A stretch of 64,000 bases of DNA from Plectrocnemia conspersa (GCA_009617715.1 VTFK01000477.1:124001-188000); one strand, 5' to 3'; numbered from the stretch's first letter, positions 1-12,234 are shown. The notes: generated by a model from the letters alone, not told the origin. Translations and numbers: made by a program.

Positions 1-1940
1 GCACGCCAACGCCCGTTTTTTTATTATAAATATTACGGATATATTTATAGTCACGTTATACTTAAATTATGATCCGGTATAATACTGCCGACTTCGAATC
101 GTAAATGTTGATAGTCTTGGGACTTGGGACGATTGTACCTACTTTATGTATGTTTCATTTTATAAATAAAATATTACCACGATCTGAACTATCGTACAAT
201 TTAAAAGATATTAGAAAATACTTAAACTACGCAGTGTATTCACTATATTAAATTACCATTTATTATAGTGTCGTATCCGATTTTATTGTGCTTTTATAGC
301 CGATAAATTAATTGTGTCGTGTTGCAATATCGTAAGAAAATATAATGGACTTTCTAATGGCAGACTTAGCAAAATAGATAAACAATGTCTTTAATGAAGT
401 GTTAACGTTTACCAATGGTTAACATATTTCATAACATCCTAGCCTCATAATGAAGCCATTCATTTGCTGGGCGACGTTAATCGTCTCGTGAGAAATCATG
501 TGGACACTTGAGAAATTAAAAATAAAAGATTTCAAATTTTTTATATGTATGAATGTATGATTATTATGCACTAATTAAACATGAATCATTATCATACATT
601 CAATTTTTTTAATAATTGCTATTTACCCACTCTTCTTTAAATTACATTATTAACTTATTTATAAGTCGCAAAGCAAAAAGTCTTAAAAAGAATGTTTTTA
701 ATAGGAGTATTAAAACAATTGATAAATAATCAAGTTCAGATTAATATTTTCGTTTAATGAATTATGTATGAATTTACAAAATCATTATTTTGTAAAATCA
801 ATACATCAGACCACTTATTAATACATTTGTATAATACATATGTATATGTGTGTAAAAATCATACATATTAATTTATGAAGAAAAGTGATTTTTTGTTATA
901 TTTATTAATTATATATAACAATTATAAAAAACACAGTACCAACACAAGACAGCAATTGTGAAAAATATTTTATAAAAATAAGAATATATATTTTATTTTT
1001 GCTAGGCAAAATTAATTTTTAGACTAAAGCATTTAGGGATGAATCAGTATATTTATAATTTTGTTAGTGAATTTTTCTGCCGTTAAGAATACTCGCTCGT
1101 TTTCCGTTGATGTTGGCTTATTTGGGAGCAAATATATATTTGAAAGAATGATATTTTAAGTCCGTTCTCCGGTTGATTGCAAAATTCCAAATACATTCAT
1201 ACATTTAAAAATATTCTAATTGTTTATTAGTGGTTTGTTTAATTATTTGATTGTCAACATCATTAGAATAAAATCGTTATTAATGTTCTCTTTACTAATT
1301 CTTTTAGTATCTGATTTTGAACTATCTAAATTAGAAAAAAGTGTCGTTCTTGTAAATAATCCTTATTATTTAAATATTATTATAGGGAACAACTTTAAAA
1401 ATGGTTTTTATTTTCAACATAGGCGGGGTTTTTTTATAAAAATGTATTTTAGCAATTAGCTGATTCGTTATTATTTTTTAGCAAACGCATCTAGTGATAA
1501 ATTTGTGTTCATTTTTAGTAGAAAATCTAAAAGTCTCGACACGGCACAAAAACCAGAAATTCTCGGATTGTTCGACACAGAATCTCTACATCATATAGAC
1601 ATAGATATACAATAATAACACAAACAAAATATTTAAAAAAATACCGATATATAATCATTTATTAATAATACACAAATAGATAAGATTTTTTTTTAAATAA
1701 GTTTTTATTAGAAATGTTTTATTCCATAAGATATTTTTTTTTATGATTTTTTAATGTATTCTATACAAATTTATGATTGAAAGAGATAGAGAAAATTTTC
1801 ATTATGTATTATTAGTTTAAATACATAATTTATTATTTTTTTATTACGAATCTGATCATTATGACTTGATATGTTTCTCCAATGCGTCATGATGGCACAA
1901 ACAATATGTATTTACATAAAAAACATTGAAAAAATAATAA
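1..1940. other. AT-rich stretch, no gene seen
   Basis: Very AT-rich DNA with scattered homopolymer runs and simple TATA-like tracts. No protein-like frame or structured repeat was recognised. If the semaphorin exon at 11.6 kb is correct, this lies inside that gene's first intron. Confidence 0.6.
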
Positions 1941-1945
1941 TAAAC

Positions 1946-2190
1946 TGTTATGGTGCACACCTAAAATGGATAAGCACCATCCTATATTTTTTTAGATCCT
2001 TATAACTATCGTCAAAAAGATCCTTGTGTTTGGCAAGCTCGTTGAGATGCTGAATGGCTCATGCAAGAGGAGCGTTCTCAAGTCGCAACAGACAAGAATA
2101 AGGGACATGATCGCGACTCTGTAGGGCGCTCTAAAGCAGCCGAAAGTCAGTATGCATTGACAAGTTGTCAACACCACCTTTTAGAAACTT
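1946..2190 (+). mobile_element. Dispersed repeat, probable LINE 3' end, copy A
   Basis: This block matches a second block at about 40030-40225 in the same orientation. The best shared stretch reads GACAAGAATAAGGGACATGA here against GATAAGAATAAAGAACGCGA there, followed in both by TCGCGACTCT. In translation both give a similar DKNK then DRDS pattern after an RQK-PC-like segment, as at the extreme C-terminus of some non-LTR retrotransposon ORF2 proteins. No reverse transcriptase motif is present here. Family assignment is inference; that the two copies are related is seen directly. Confidence 0.5.
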
Positions 2191-2199
2191 TAAAATGTG

Positions 2200-2899
2200 T
2201 TGAATTATATTTCAACGCTCCAAGCAAAAAGGCACTAGGATACAAATACAGATACAACCCGTACTCTTTCTTGTATTTGAATTCACTCTAACCTACAAAA
2301 TAAAAAATAATCTATAAATAGTCATCTTAAAATGAGCTTAAGATTTAAGTCTGGATTTGTTCATCGATTTTCAAAAACCTATAACAAAAGAGCTTGTTCG
2401 TCTTAAGCTATTCAAGAACTTAAGTTAAAGTCAAGAACTCTTTATTCAAAAGTATTTTAATTATATTAATCTGCTATAATACCTACATAAAAAAATCAAG
2501 CTATAAAAATATTGGTAAAAATTGACTAATGCAATGGTATACCAAAAAAAGGGCATCTAAAGAAAAAATTTGGGACAAAGTTTGACGAAGAGAATTGTGA
2601 TCTCTACCGAAAATTTATAAAAATGATACGATATGTGTTTTGGGGGACGAAATCAATTGACATTTCATTCTATACGGTCCATCAGAATACTGATAATATC
2701 AGTTTTTATCTAAACAACAAATAGTGATATTTTAATTCTCCTCTAAATATTCTATGATGAACCTAGAAGCCAAAAAGAGTCGCCAAGTTTCATCTAAGGG
2801 TTTTCGAACCTTTCACATCCACGATTTATAAAATATAAATAATTCATTAATGGCTTTGGTGAGTTTTATCGAGACCCCCCAAATAAACCTATAATTTAG
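2200..2899. other. AT-rich stretch, no gene seen
   Basis: Mostly AT-rich DNA with a few moderately complex segments around 2560-2840. I could not assign a transposon family or an exon. Confidence 0.5.
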
Positions 2900-3330
2900 A
2901 TTTAATCAGACAATTGAATATGATTATCTGGGTAAAAACGCTCTAGCAACTTTCTTTCCGTACCGCGGATTGTGACAGCGGTCAAGGGGTTAATTCGCTT
3001 TACCACCGCGTTCACTTGTCGACGTATGCAATTACAGTTAATCCGCTGCGGGGGTACGTTAGCCTGCCCTAAGCGCGCAGTAATTAAAGGGACCAAAGGG
3101 TACCAGTATACCACCAGCACCAGAAGGGTACAACCGGCCGGTCGCCAATTACAATTAGAAGATTTACAGTGCCTCAACGAGTGCGGTGAGATTTGAATTT
3201 TTGCCTCTACGCTTCGATGATTTATCTCCGAAGGGTCGCAATATGATCCAAGGGCAGCTCGTGATTTATAACTCCAGTTATTAATCCGATTTTATCGCCG
3301 GCCGTTAAGTATGACGCTAAATCATATTTA
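2900..3330. promoter_or_regulatory. GC-raised non-coding island, putative intronic enhancer
   Basis: Base composition rises sharply between about 2935 and 3310 against the AT-rich flanks, with high sequence complexity and AATTA/TAATTA-type homeodomain cores next to GC blocks. Frames of 74 and 91 codons cross it on opposite strands, but neither has a recognisable domain or splice signals, so I read them as chance frames in a stop-poor segment. Enhancer function is inference from composition and position inside the putative Sema-2a intron. Confidence 0.3.
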
Positions 3331-3339
3331 TATATTTGT

Positions 3340-4260
3340 TCGGGAGCCAATATGCCGACAATGTGTTTTGCGGAACGTGCTAAAACTATCCGCAAATGAT
3401 TACGCTCATATTACACACCAAAATACACGTCGTGCGATTTTGGTGCAGCAGTTAAAAAATCCGTGATTTTTAAAAAGTAAAAAGAGGGAGGAGACATGCC
3501 CATTTTTAACAGGGGGGAAGATTACAAGTGCGTCGAAATGATACTTGAATTTTTTCCATCATTAAAACTTATAATGACGCAATTATCACCGGTGATGTAA
3601 TTTAACTGCGTAAATTATCAAGAATGTAATAATAATATTTTTTATGTTAAAAATTACGTATTCGCGCAAAGTAATATGTAAAGGAATATTTATTTCAGAC
3701 TTTTATTACTGAAATTATAATACCGAGTATTTTTTCTTAGCGATAAAGTATTTAATTACGGCGTCCATATATAGTACATGAATTTCGCTCAGAATAGCAA
3801 AGTTATAAAATTATGTTTTGCCATATTTAAAACATTTAATTATAATAAAGTAACCTTGAATTTATTTTAATATATGTATATATATAAAATACATATATCT
3901 ATAAAAAATATTCTTTCAAGAATCCTTAGAGGCTGTAATAACATAAATTTATATGTATTTATTTATTAATTTACTTTTAGTCATTAAAAATATATTTTAA
4001 TTCACAAAAATCATATTATACTATTTTTTGTATTTATATGCTTATAAATAGTTAATATACGGTACACGCAATTATTTTAAATATTAGATTTTATTTATTT
4101 GTATCGAAGATCGAGTTGAACAAATCAAATCGGCTGCTTTTTCATGTTACTAAAAATAATTTTGGTCGATTTGACGTAGCAAGTTTGGTTAAAGAATCGA
4201 AAAGGTAGTTATAGATGAAATTATTAGCTAGTGTGCTAAGAAAGTTTTAGTGTAGCACTG
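3340..4260. other. AT-rich stretch, no gene seen
   Basis: AT-rich DNA, with a TATATGTATATATATA-type simple tract near 3875. Nothing else is recognised. Confidence 0.5.
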
Positions 4261-4261
4261 T

Positions 4262-4545
4262 TCTGGCTTATACACCTCTGAGAATGGGATGGAAGATTAA
4301 CGTTTCTTATAGTCCCGAGACCTCTGATCAATGTCGATGGTTTTGGGTGGAACCAGACTCTTTGTTATTGTCTAAAACATATATTCTTAGACTGTATAAC
4401 TGCGTAACGTGGCTTTCATCAGCATTTTATGAAACGCGTAATCCGGGGATGCTGTGTCATACCGTATACTATCGCATTTGTCCGACACTGACTCTTTGTT
4501 CAAGTAAGGTCCACAATTTTTATGCAAGTGCTTTACCGTTTAATT
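4262..4545. promoter_or_regulatory. Moderately GC-raised non-coding island
   Basis: A block of higher complexity and GC than its flanks. An 87-codon plus-strand frame starts at 4284. It has no signal peptide, family motif or splice-site context that I recognise, so I do not call it a gene. It could be a conserved non-coding element or an unrecognised old repeat. Confidence 0.22.
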
Positions 4546-4549
4546 AACA

Positions 4550-5316
4550 ACCGCTTTATAATAATAGTAGCTAGCACAATATATAATAAAATACTTTATA
4601 ACAACAATATTATTTGTTAAACAGGTTTTTTAAGTACGACGATGTTAGAAGCATTATATTTTAAATATAATTAAAATTTCTAGAGATACTAAATATGTAA
4701 CTATATACTTAATATTTGAGTATACTTTCAAAATCAAAGATTTACCACAATATGAAATATATTTGGTTATAGGTATACTTTATAAATTAAAGATCACGTG
4801 GAAGAAACATTTTTGCCGAAAATAAAATTTTAATTTAAATTTCTCTGAAATGGCTTGAATTAAGGAACATAGTAACCTATTTTTTATTTAGAAGATCAAT
4901 ATATAATGAATGTAAAGCAAAATTTAAAAAAATCACACTTGATCTATTAACAAAATATATTTTTTATTACACATTTTACAAAAAAAAAATTTCAAGTATT
5001 AGTTTTCCTTCTGTTTATTGTATCAAAACCATGTTGGTAATATTTAGTAGTAAATTTCAACATGAAAATAACCGATGGAGTATAGGCATATTTTTTTCGT
5101 ATGCACACTTTGCCGGTCACTGTTGCACACCATGGCGCAATGTTATTGGTATTAGCCGGACACCAGTGAACACTATGGAAATTATTGTGATATGATGAAA
5201 CATTATGATGTTACATCGAAAATGATTTTGCGATAATAAAAAAAAATATATGTGAAAAAATTAATATACATTAAATTGTATGTTATGAACGCCCATAAAT
5301 AAAATTAATTATAAAT
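4550..5316. other. AT-rich stretch, no gene seen
   Basis: AT-rich DNA. A small mixed-composition patch at about 5100-5180 could not be assigned. Confidence 0.5.
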
Positions 5317-5366
5317 CGCCGTCTCAGTGGGAACGCTCGTTACCGAGCGTTCCCGCTGAGACGGCG
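5317..5366. repeat. GC-rich near-perfect hairpin, 23-bp arms
   Basis: Left arm 5317-5339 begins CGCCGTCTCAG and right arm 5344-5366 ends CTGAGACGGCG. They pair over 23 bp with one T/C difference (still a G-T wobble) around a 4-base loop TTAC. The hairpin is strikingly GC-rich in an AT-rich setting. It may be the core of a palindromic miniature transposon or a cruciform-forming site. A microRNA precursor is less likely because the loop is only 4 bases. Confidence 0.85.
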
Positions 5367-7630
5367 CCGACACGATTTGATTGCTTTTGACGTGAAGTTT
5401 TGACTTCTGAGAAGGGATAATTGTTTTTTGCGCTCTCCTATTGACCAAAATTCGGTTTAAATATACTTTGATCAGCCCTCTTGTATTAGAAGTCTATAGT
5501 AATATCGGTTAGTACATGTAAAATCGAAATGCAGACAAACTATGGAGCAATATGTGAGATGATGTCTTTCAGATCAAATACCAAAATTTACTGCTAATAG
5601 TTTTCTCTCGTGTTTAATGTTTATTAAACGTACAAAAAGCAATAAAGTCAACAATAATTTGAAAACAAATTTTAACACAAATGGAGCCGCGTCAAAAAAC
5701 TACAATCTGTCCCTTTGAATAATAAAGGAAAGAAAGTGGGTTATTTTGAAGGCAATGTTCCGCTCCTTTTATTTATTGTGTTAAAAAGGGCTGAAGGAAC
5801 TTATACCTGAACTACATCAGCATCATCTGTATTTTTAGTTCAGATTTATTATTTGAAGTCGATTTTTACTTTTTTTATAAATATATTTTTGCTATGATTT
5901 TTTCCAAAGTCGGACCCCTCGAGGCGAACGGGCCCCGAGAATTTGTCTCCTATTCTCCCCTCCTCTGGGTAAGCCTGATTATAAGCAATATATATTAAAG
6001 CTCTAAAATATAATTATAAATTTCTAAAGTAATTGAGAAAAATTATTAATAAAAAATTCATATTCTAACACTAAAATGCAATTTAAATTTTTTATTAGTT
6101 CATCTATAAAATTTATTATTATATCAAACAAAATTAAACACTTTATTTATTTATTTTATCGTATTTTTTAAACATCACTACAATAATAAATACTTTGCAA
6201 TTTTTATAATAACAAAATTTTAATTTCTCTCTATTTATAAAATGTATTAATATATCAAGCGGAAATAAACACTTAATTCATTTTTTATTAATTCGAAGAA
6301 GACAAAGACATTTTTCAGTCTAAATGGTAATGCTCTTTTAATACGATTCGACACGACTTGTCAGCAAAATAAAAAAGGAGCGCCTGTCAAGAGATGTGGA
6401 TCACATGTCGACGATCATGATCGACCGTGAACTCTAATGAACAAAAAAATCTGTTAAATATTTCACGGTACTTGCGGCTATACATAGACAGGAAGTCCAT
6501 GTTTGTATGTATGTGCGTACATGCTGATGCACCCAAATAATAGACTTGCTATGAGAGGCACCGACCATAAAGAATTTATATAAAATGTAATCTCCCATAT
6601 GTTTTGCTGATTATCCAATATTGTTATACCAACATGTAAAACAATGCGTTATTGATGAGGATCGTTAACTATCGAGAGCAGATTGATGTTTTAGTTAACA
6701 AACTGCTCAGATAAATTCAGTTGGTTAAAAGGTAATTAATCACAATCGCAAACCTCAATTTGTAAAGTTTAATAATAAAATAAAAACATTCAAAGAAAAA
6801 AAAAACATTTTTTATAATAAATTGTTAAGAAAACACCTAATTTTCTATAAAGAAAATATAACATCGCTTTATATCATTTTAATTAGAAGTCTAGATAGAG
6901 ATAAGTCTACGGTCAAAACAAGTCATCTCTCCTAATTAAAATTCTAGGGAAGGCCATCTTTATTTAACAATTTAATTAATTAGTCTTACGGTAATCTTAA
7001 ATTGTATTTGTATTTAATAATATACACGTATTAATAAGATGCAATAATTGCATTACAATACTAAAATGTAATCATTGAAATAAATACGCAAGAAAATACG
7101 TTTACTCTAATAGGAATACTGACAATATCAAACGTTACCAATTATATATTACATTAAATTCTATATTTGACAAGATAACACAGATATCAAATATCGATTC
7201 ATTGTGAGAAAAAAAAGCTATATCGTGTTACACGAACGTCCTGAACACATGTCATTTTATTATATAAAAAAATGAAAAGACCCCAGTTAAATTTTATTCA
7301 ATATATTTTACTATTTTTTTTATAATATTCTATTTACAACTATTCTTATATTGACCGATTTGACAACAACATGATTAATGTTACAAATTTAGAACAAAAC
7401 ATATTTTTGTAACAACTGAAATATAAGATGACGTCCTAATAACAAAAAATATGATTTTTTTATTATTAAAAATATAAGTATTAAAACTTAAACAAACGTT
7501 AAGTACAAATGTGTATGCAAATATGATTGAACAGGTGACTAATACCTGAAAGACTTGGGTTTGAATACTCTGAGGTTTTCCTAGATTTTCTTAATAAGGA
7601 TGAATATTTAAATAAAATCGAACAAGGACG
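5367..7630. other. AT-rich stretch with one GC patch, no gene seen
   Basis: Mostly AT-rich. A GC-rich patch at about 5910-5975 (ACCCCTCGAGG, then GGGCCCCGAG) resembles the terminal region of some DNA transposons, but no partner end or transposase was found. At 6401-6425 a near-palindrome around GATCATGATC is present. Nothing else is recognised. Confidence 0.4.
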
Positions 7631-7636
7631 TGCATA

Positions 7637-8200
7637 GTGATATCTAGTGCTTATTTGAATGACAGAATATTATTTAAAAACATATTTGCTTTCTCTGGCG
7701 TGCGATGCCCCTGCGGTTGTAAAAGTGGAATGAAAAAATTGCTGTCAAAACGTTTTCCTTTTATTATAATTTTCCATTGTGTTACTCACAAACTAGAATT
7801 ATCAATAAATGACGCTGCTAAGAAAATTCATAATTCAATGGATTCAAAAATGTATTACGTCATATACCATGCTTTGGCAAATGATTGTAGAGTTGCATTA
7901 ATGTGCAGAATTATTTGGGGCTGAGCTGCTAAAAATCGGGATAATTTTAAGTACTTCCTTTAACTCAAGTACATTTTATACAAAATTGAAAGAGTCAATC
8001 AAAAAAATATTTCTTTATAGAAAAGACGATGAGTTGATGTTCAGAAAGAACTATTACATTTTGATACGGATTCCCATTTTTTCAAGTGAATAAATGTTTT
8101 CACAGATGAATTTAATTACCACTCTAAGTTTCGTTGAAGACAATTTCAGTACTTTTGTTCATTAAACTTATCAGACTACCTCTGAGACTCTTCGATCCTT
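7637..8200 (+). pseudogene. Decayed hAT-superfamily transposase fragment
   Basis: In translation the segment contains a G-K-S-G motif, then FPFIIIFHCVTHKLELSIND, which matches the RNase-H-fold region of hAT transposases of the KIAA1586/ZNF862-like group (pattern: H-C, x-x-H, then LEL). After a frameshift near 7900, ELLKIGIILSTSFNSSTFY continues the same domain, where such proteins have LLKIG followed by R-W-V-A-S-S-F. The frame then decays to about 8200. No dimerisation domain and no terminal inverted repeats with a target duplication were found nearby. This is a dead fragment, probably old. Confidence 0.6.
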
Positions 8201-8204
8201 CAAA

Positions 8205-8885
8205 GTAGGTTAATTTGTGGTTACTCATTCAGACATACATACATTCTAACAGCAAATCGAGAAGATTTGTTAGACGAGAATTGGACAAAACTTCGAAATT
8301 TACTTTGTACATCTGCCTAAAATACGATAAACTAAATTTATGTTAAGACCTAAATATATATGCTTTTTATTTAAAGATTAAGAATGTGGGTTGTGGCATC
8401 TTTTTTTCGGTCTGATGTCTCACTACTTATTTGTAGGTGTGAATTGTGTTTATCTCGTTGTAGCGCATTGGGATAACGACTGTCATGTTACAACGCATGA
8501 TCTACAACAAATACAAATATAAAACAATATTCTGTATTTATTATATGCAGAAAATAAAATACAGATAATGTGCAATAATATGTTTAGTGGGATATGGTAC
8601 GTTATTTGATGTAATTAATCAAGCAAGTCTTATATACAGTGTTTTAAAATTTATCATAATTTTTATGGACCAATATAAAGCTAATGAATCGGCCTACGTT
8701 TTATCTATATTTCATTATAATTGTATACATATATAAATCTTATTCCAAACGAGATGTAAAAACATAAGTAGATAATGTTTTACAAATAAGGTATTTTTTT
8801 AGATTTGAAGTCATTGTATTATTCGTTAAATTAAAAAAAATTAATTGCACTAAATGACATTTGAAACGACAAAATGTATAAATTA
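8205..8885. other. AT-rich stretch, no gene seen
   Basis: AT-rich DNA. The first 150 bases may be further decayed hAT sequence. Nothing else is recognised. Confidence 0.4.
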
Positions 8886-8889
8886 CACT

Positions 8890-9480
8890 TCATCAAATGA
8901 AATTGCACCCCCAACCATTAGTACGTCTCCTCCGGCGCAAAAGTTTCGCTCCACTCTCGCAAGAAATAAGTAATTCTCGTAATTGCATTAATTTCTTGCA
9001 AAAGATATGCCAATTAGACGATTTCTTTGAAGTATTCATAATATTTTCGAACAAATTAAAACAAAGTTATCTTTTTTAACCGACGAGGGAAGTTTTAATG
9101 AATCGCTCAACGAAATTAAGACGCACTCTCGCAGCAACAAACGTACCCAATTTGCCGCCCGAAAAACACAAACTCGGCCCAAACAATCGGCGGATAATTA
9201 TTCTCAAAAGTGTAAAAATAATTTTGAAAAAAAATTTGAAGAAAGCAGAATATATTCTGTAATTCCTTGTGAAGGCTCGTTCATTAGCGTCGGCGTTTTA
9301 CCAGGCGACTGCTGATGAATCGTCAACAAGTTGGACCTTTACAATTAGAAGACCATTGTTCACTGGTGCGAACTGGTCCTAGCGTGTTCCGGTCCTTGAA
9401 GAAAATCCGCTTTTACATTACACGCGAAATGCAACTGGAACTCGTTGAGCTCAGTGAGTTGATAGTTTAAAGTTTAACTG
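8890..9480. promoter_or_regulatory. Pair of GC-raised non-coding islands, putative intronic enhancers
   Basis: Two blocks of raised GC and complexity (about 8900-9200 and 9260-9460) are separated by an AT-rich gap. They hold several homeodomain-type cores (GCATTAATT, CAATTAG, GATAATTATT), an E-box-like CAACTG and CTCGTTGAGCTC. The 60-codon frame at 8897 begins in the first block but shows no domain. They lie 2-3 kb downstream of the putative Sema-2a first exon, a common place for intronic enhancers. Function is inferred. Confidence 0.3.
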
Positions 9481-11562
9481 ATACCTAGCTACAAAGTATA
9501 CGAAACAAATGTCCCGATTGATAGTCCCTAATATTTCTTAAGCTCAATTATTTTTTTATACGTTTTAATATATTGGATTATTTTTAATAAAAAGTTTTCA
9601 ATTTAATGTTATGAATCTATGATACGAATTATTGTAATAAATTAAGTATAATGTATATGCAAGTTAGATCATAAGTTGCTATCAATCTATGTAAAGTAAT
9701 ATTAAATTACAATGAAAAATACCATATAAATGCTTTATAAATCTTAAATCTTTGGCAATTTTCTCTGCAAAGATACAACACATAAAAACTATTCAATGTT
9801 ATTCAAGCAGTATTGTTGAATGAATAAAATACATTTGATATTTGTAATAATACACAATTTGAATCTTATATTTCACTTAACCAATTGTATTCCATAAATA
9901 GCTCAATTTTATGTAAACAGTACCGAGTTTAATACAATTAAATGTGTTTGTGTAAAAGTTAAATTAACTATTGATTTAAGGTATTGTTAGATAGCAGATA
10001 TAAAATTGCTTTTAATTGCACTATCTTAATTAAAAAACTAACTTATTTAAAATTCATAATTTTATTATTGTCTACGAATCTAGAGAAAATATTCTAAAGA
10101 TTGATTATAACTAAGTAAAAACTACTATTTGAGAAGTTAAAATGAGGTTGTAAGAAATCAACATTTTTAATTAAATATAATTGATACTTTTATATATTTG
10201 TATTTAAACTAGAGATTATTTTTTATCAATCTTTTTATTTGTCAGTCAGGCAAAAAACTTTAAAGCCTAATTATCACATCACTAATAAATTTAAAAAAAA
10301 AATGTGTTTAATTATTTATTAATTTTAATAATTGATAGTTAGTTTTTCCATATAGAAAGAGCTGTTAAAGTTACATATGAATCATATTTTACTAATGTAA
10401 ATAAATTAAAAAAATATACTAGAATTATACTAAATTAAAAATTATACAAACTATTTTAATACTAAAACATACATATTTATGCACGTACATTAGTATATTA
10501 TTTGATAGCTTTAAATAATAACATAACCTCATTTAATTTCTCGATTATAAAACAGTAACGTATATCTGAATTATTTTATAGTTATCTAAAGAAATTCGAA
10601 TTCAAGAATCATAAAAAATATTTAAAAATATATTATTGAAATGTACTCAATTCATAATTTGCGCTTATTCAATGTTATAATAAAAGCTTAAGAAACCGGT
10701 TTTCATAAATCCATTACTTAAAAAAAGTTTGAGAATTAATACTTGAAACGATTTTTAATTAACCAAGTTTGACACTAAACCTCTTAATTACTTAATTAAC
10801 AAACAGTTAGAGCGTCTTTTTAAATTTAAGTTTAAGTATATAATACATATATAAAATTACAGAAACATCGATGGTCTCAAGTGTAAATGACTAACTTTAC
10901 TTTTGTATAAAAATGATTTAATAATGTTATTTTGCTCAAACCATCCAGATACATATATTACAAAAATATCGAATATCCAAAATAGCATTAAAAAAATACA
11001 AAGAATATGAAATAAAAAGCACAAAATATATTTAAAAGGTCTGTAAATAAATATTGTTATTTGAGTTGACGCTAAAAATGTCATCGCTCATTTTAATAGT
11101 GCGAGCACAGTAGCGGCATCTCGCTCTTTTTTCGTTATACGAAATTTTCTAATTTATTTATTTCATAACAAACACACAATATAAAGTAATAATTATGCAC
11201 AATTAGAGCATATGATTCCGTTTAATCCCATATCATAAACATATAGATACCCTTTGAAGGAAAAAAATCAGTTAAAGAGAAATAATTGACGACGTTAAAC
11301 TGTCAATCATCGCGTTATTTGGTCTTAACACCGCACAAAACGTCCATGTCCCGATGATTTTTTTACATTACTATTTGCATAAGTTAAAAATTCAATATTA
11401 CTGAAATGTGTGTAACAGAAGTTTTTTTACCATTAATAAATTTATAAAATAAAAAGCCAATAAATGCATTCAACTGCAAATGTGACTATCCTTAAATGAC
11501 GCATCTAAATGTTCGATAGGAAACAGCTGTTTAAGCTAAGAAAAAATCATCAATTCCAACAA
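9481..11562. other. AT-rich intronic stretch, no gene seen
   Basis: Long AT-rich tract directly downstream of the semaphorin exon's splice donor. A 75-codon hydrophobic frame on the minus strand near 10857-11084 is what AT-rich DNA gives by chance (Phe/Ile/Leu/Tyr-rich, no domain). Nothing is assigned. Confidence 0.5.
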
Positions 11563-11568
11563 ACATAC
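11563..11568 (-). other. 5' splice donor of Sema-2a coding exon 1
   Basis: Reading the minus strand, the exon ends ...CATAGAG and the intron starts GTATGT, a strong insect donor. The junction interrupts a Gly codon after its first base (phase 1). The unspliced frame would read on for only 14 more codons before a stop, which supports an intron here. Confidence 0.7.
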
Positions 11569-11710
11569 CTCTATGATGTCTGACATGATGATGCTCGCAA
11601 CAGGGCCTCTCTTCATAGATGGTCCAGGAATCTGCAGCTGCGACCGAAGCTGTCAAAGCCGAGCAGCAGCACAGCAACAACACAAACCAAATCATCCCCA
11701 TTTCGTTCAT
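11569..11710 (-). CDS. Sema2a: Semaphorin-2A, first coding exon (partial gene)
   Basis: Secreted axon-guidance ligands of the semaphorin-2 class act through plexin B in insects (family knowledge). The exon encodes 47 residues: MNEMGMIW, a hydrophobic core FVLLLCCC, an Ala/Ser-rich segment ending SVAAADS as a likely signal-peptidase site, then WTIYEERPCCEHHHVRHHR. The W-x-x-Y-x-ERPCC signature matches the mature N-terminus of insect Sema-2a (Drosophila has a similar W-x-x-YYERPCC segment ahead of the Sema domain). The ATG at 11710 is chosen because the GTG just upstream is not a eukaryotic start. The exon ends in a phase-1 GTATGT donor. The Sema, PSI and Ig domains must lie in exons at lower coordinates. 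I did not find exon 2 down to position 1, so intron 1 exceeds 11.5 kb. Sema-2b has a similar start and cannot be excluded. Confidence 0.72.
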
Positions 11711-11912
11711 CACGTTGATTGATTAACAATAAACTTAGAATACCATCACAGAATATAATCACTGTATATTTGTATTAAAATTTCGATACGCGGATGATCA
11801 TAGTTACTGTTGTAAACTATAGATAAGAATGTTTACAGTCAGTCGAATTGAAATATTACAAAATTTATCAATTAAACATTTTATTTTTGTTTCGGTTTAA
11901 TGTCACATAAAC
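11711..11912 (-). other. Putative 5' UTR of the semaphorin gene
   Basis: Minus-strand sequence between the candidate start site (about 11912, some 30 bases from the TATA box) and the ATG at 11710. It is AT-rich and intron-free as far as I can tell. There is a purine (A) three bases from the ATGs within the first codons, but the context of the first ATG is only moderate. The extent is inferred from the TATA position, not from transcript data. Confidence 0.4.
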
Positions 11913-11936
11913 CGTCAGGAGAGATAAACACACGAG

Positions 11937-11942
11937 TTTATA
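11937..11942 (-). promoter_or_regulatory. TATA box candidate for the semaphorin promoter
   Basis: TATAAA on the minus strand, flanked upstream by a GC-rich segment (GCGCGGTCG) and about 227-232 bases upstream of the ATG. The GC-rich neighbourhood makes it more convincing than the many TATA-like strings in AT-rich DNA. No clear initiator TCAGT sits 25-30 bases downstream. Confidence 0.4.
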
Positions 11943-12175
11943 CGACCGCGCGAGTTTTTTGGAAGTCAAAACTCAAAAACGGAACACACAACCACTCGAT
12001 GCGGCTCCCGCGAGCAGACTGGAGTTCGACTTGTACGCAAACCTACAGGTACGGTGATGTTCAGTGCGCGAAAGAGAAGAGGCGCATGGAAATGCGCATG
12101 CGCTTCAACTTTTTAACTTTTAGAGTCAGAGATGCATACAAACTTTGCAGCGTGCAACATTATATGTAACATTTG
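11943..12175 (-). promoter_or_regulatory. GC-raised proximal promoter region
   Basis: Region of raised GC immediately upstream of the candidate TATA box on the minus strand, with repeated GCGCATGCGC-like dyads near 12085-12105. Its position and composition fit a proximal promoter. An 89-codon plus-strand frame across it has no domain and is not called. Confidence 0.35.
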
Positions 12176-12234
12176 ACCCTTATGTTGTCTTACTTTCACC
12201 ATAAGACACGATATTAACACGTTACCCATCGCAT

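Noticed and set aside
10857..11084. 75-codon hydrophobic minus-strand frame that could be a membrane protein
   Set aside because: The Phe/Ile/Leu/Tyr-rich composition is exactly what random AT-rich DNA encodes. There is no supporting motif.
1..11560. Further exons of the semaphorin gene on the minus strand
   Set aside because: I looked for the expected F-N-C-G-x-L-Y-Y-R-T-F and L-Y-V-G-A-M-D segments and found neither. The GC-raised blocks there give no matching frame.
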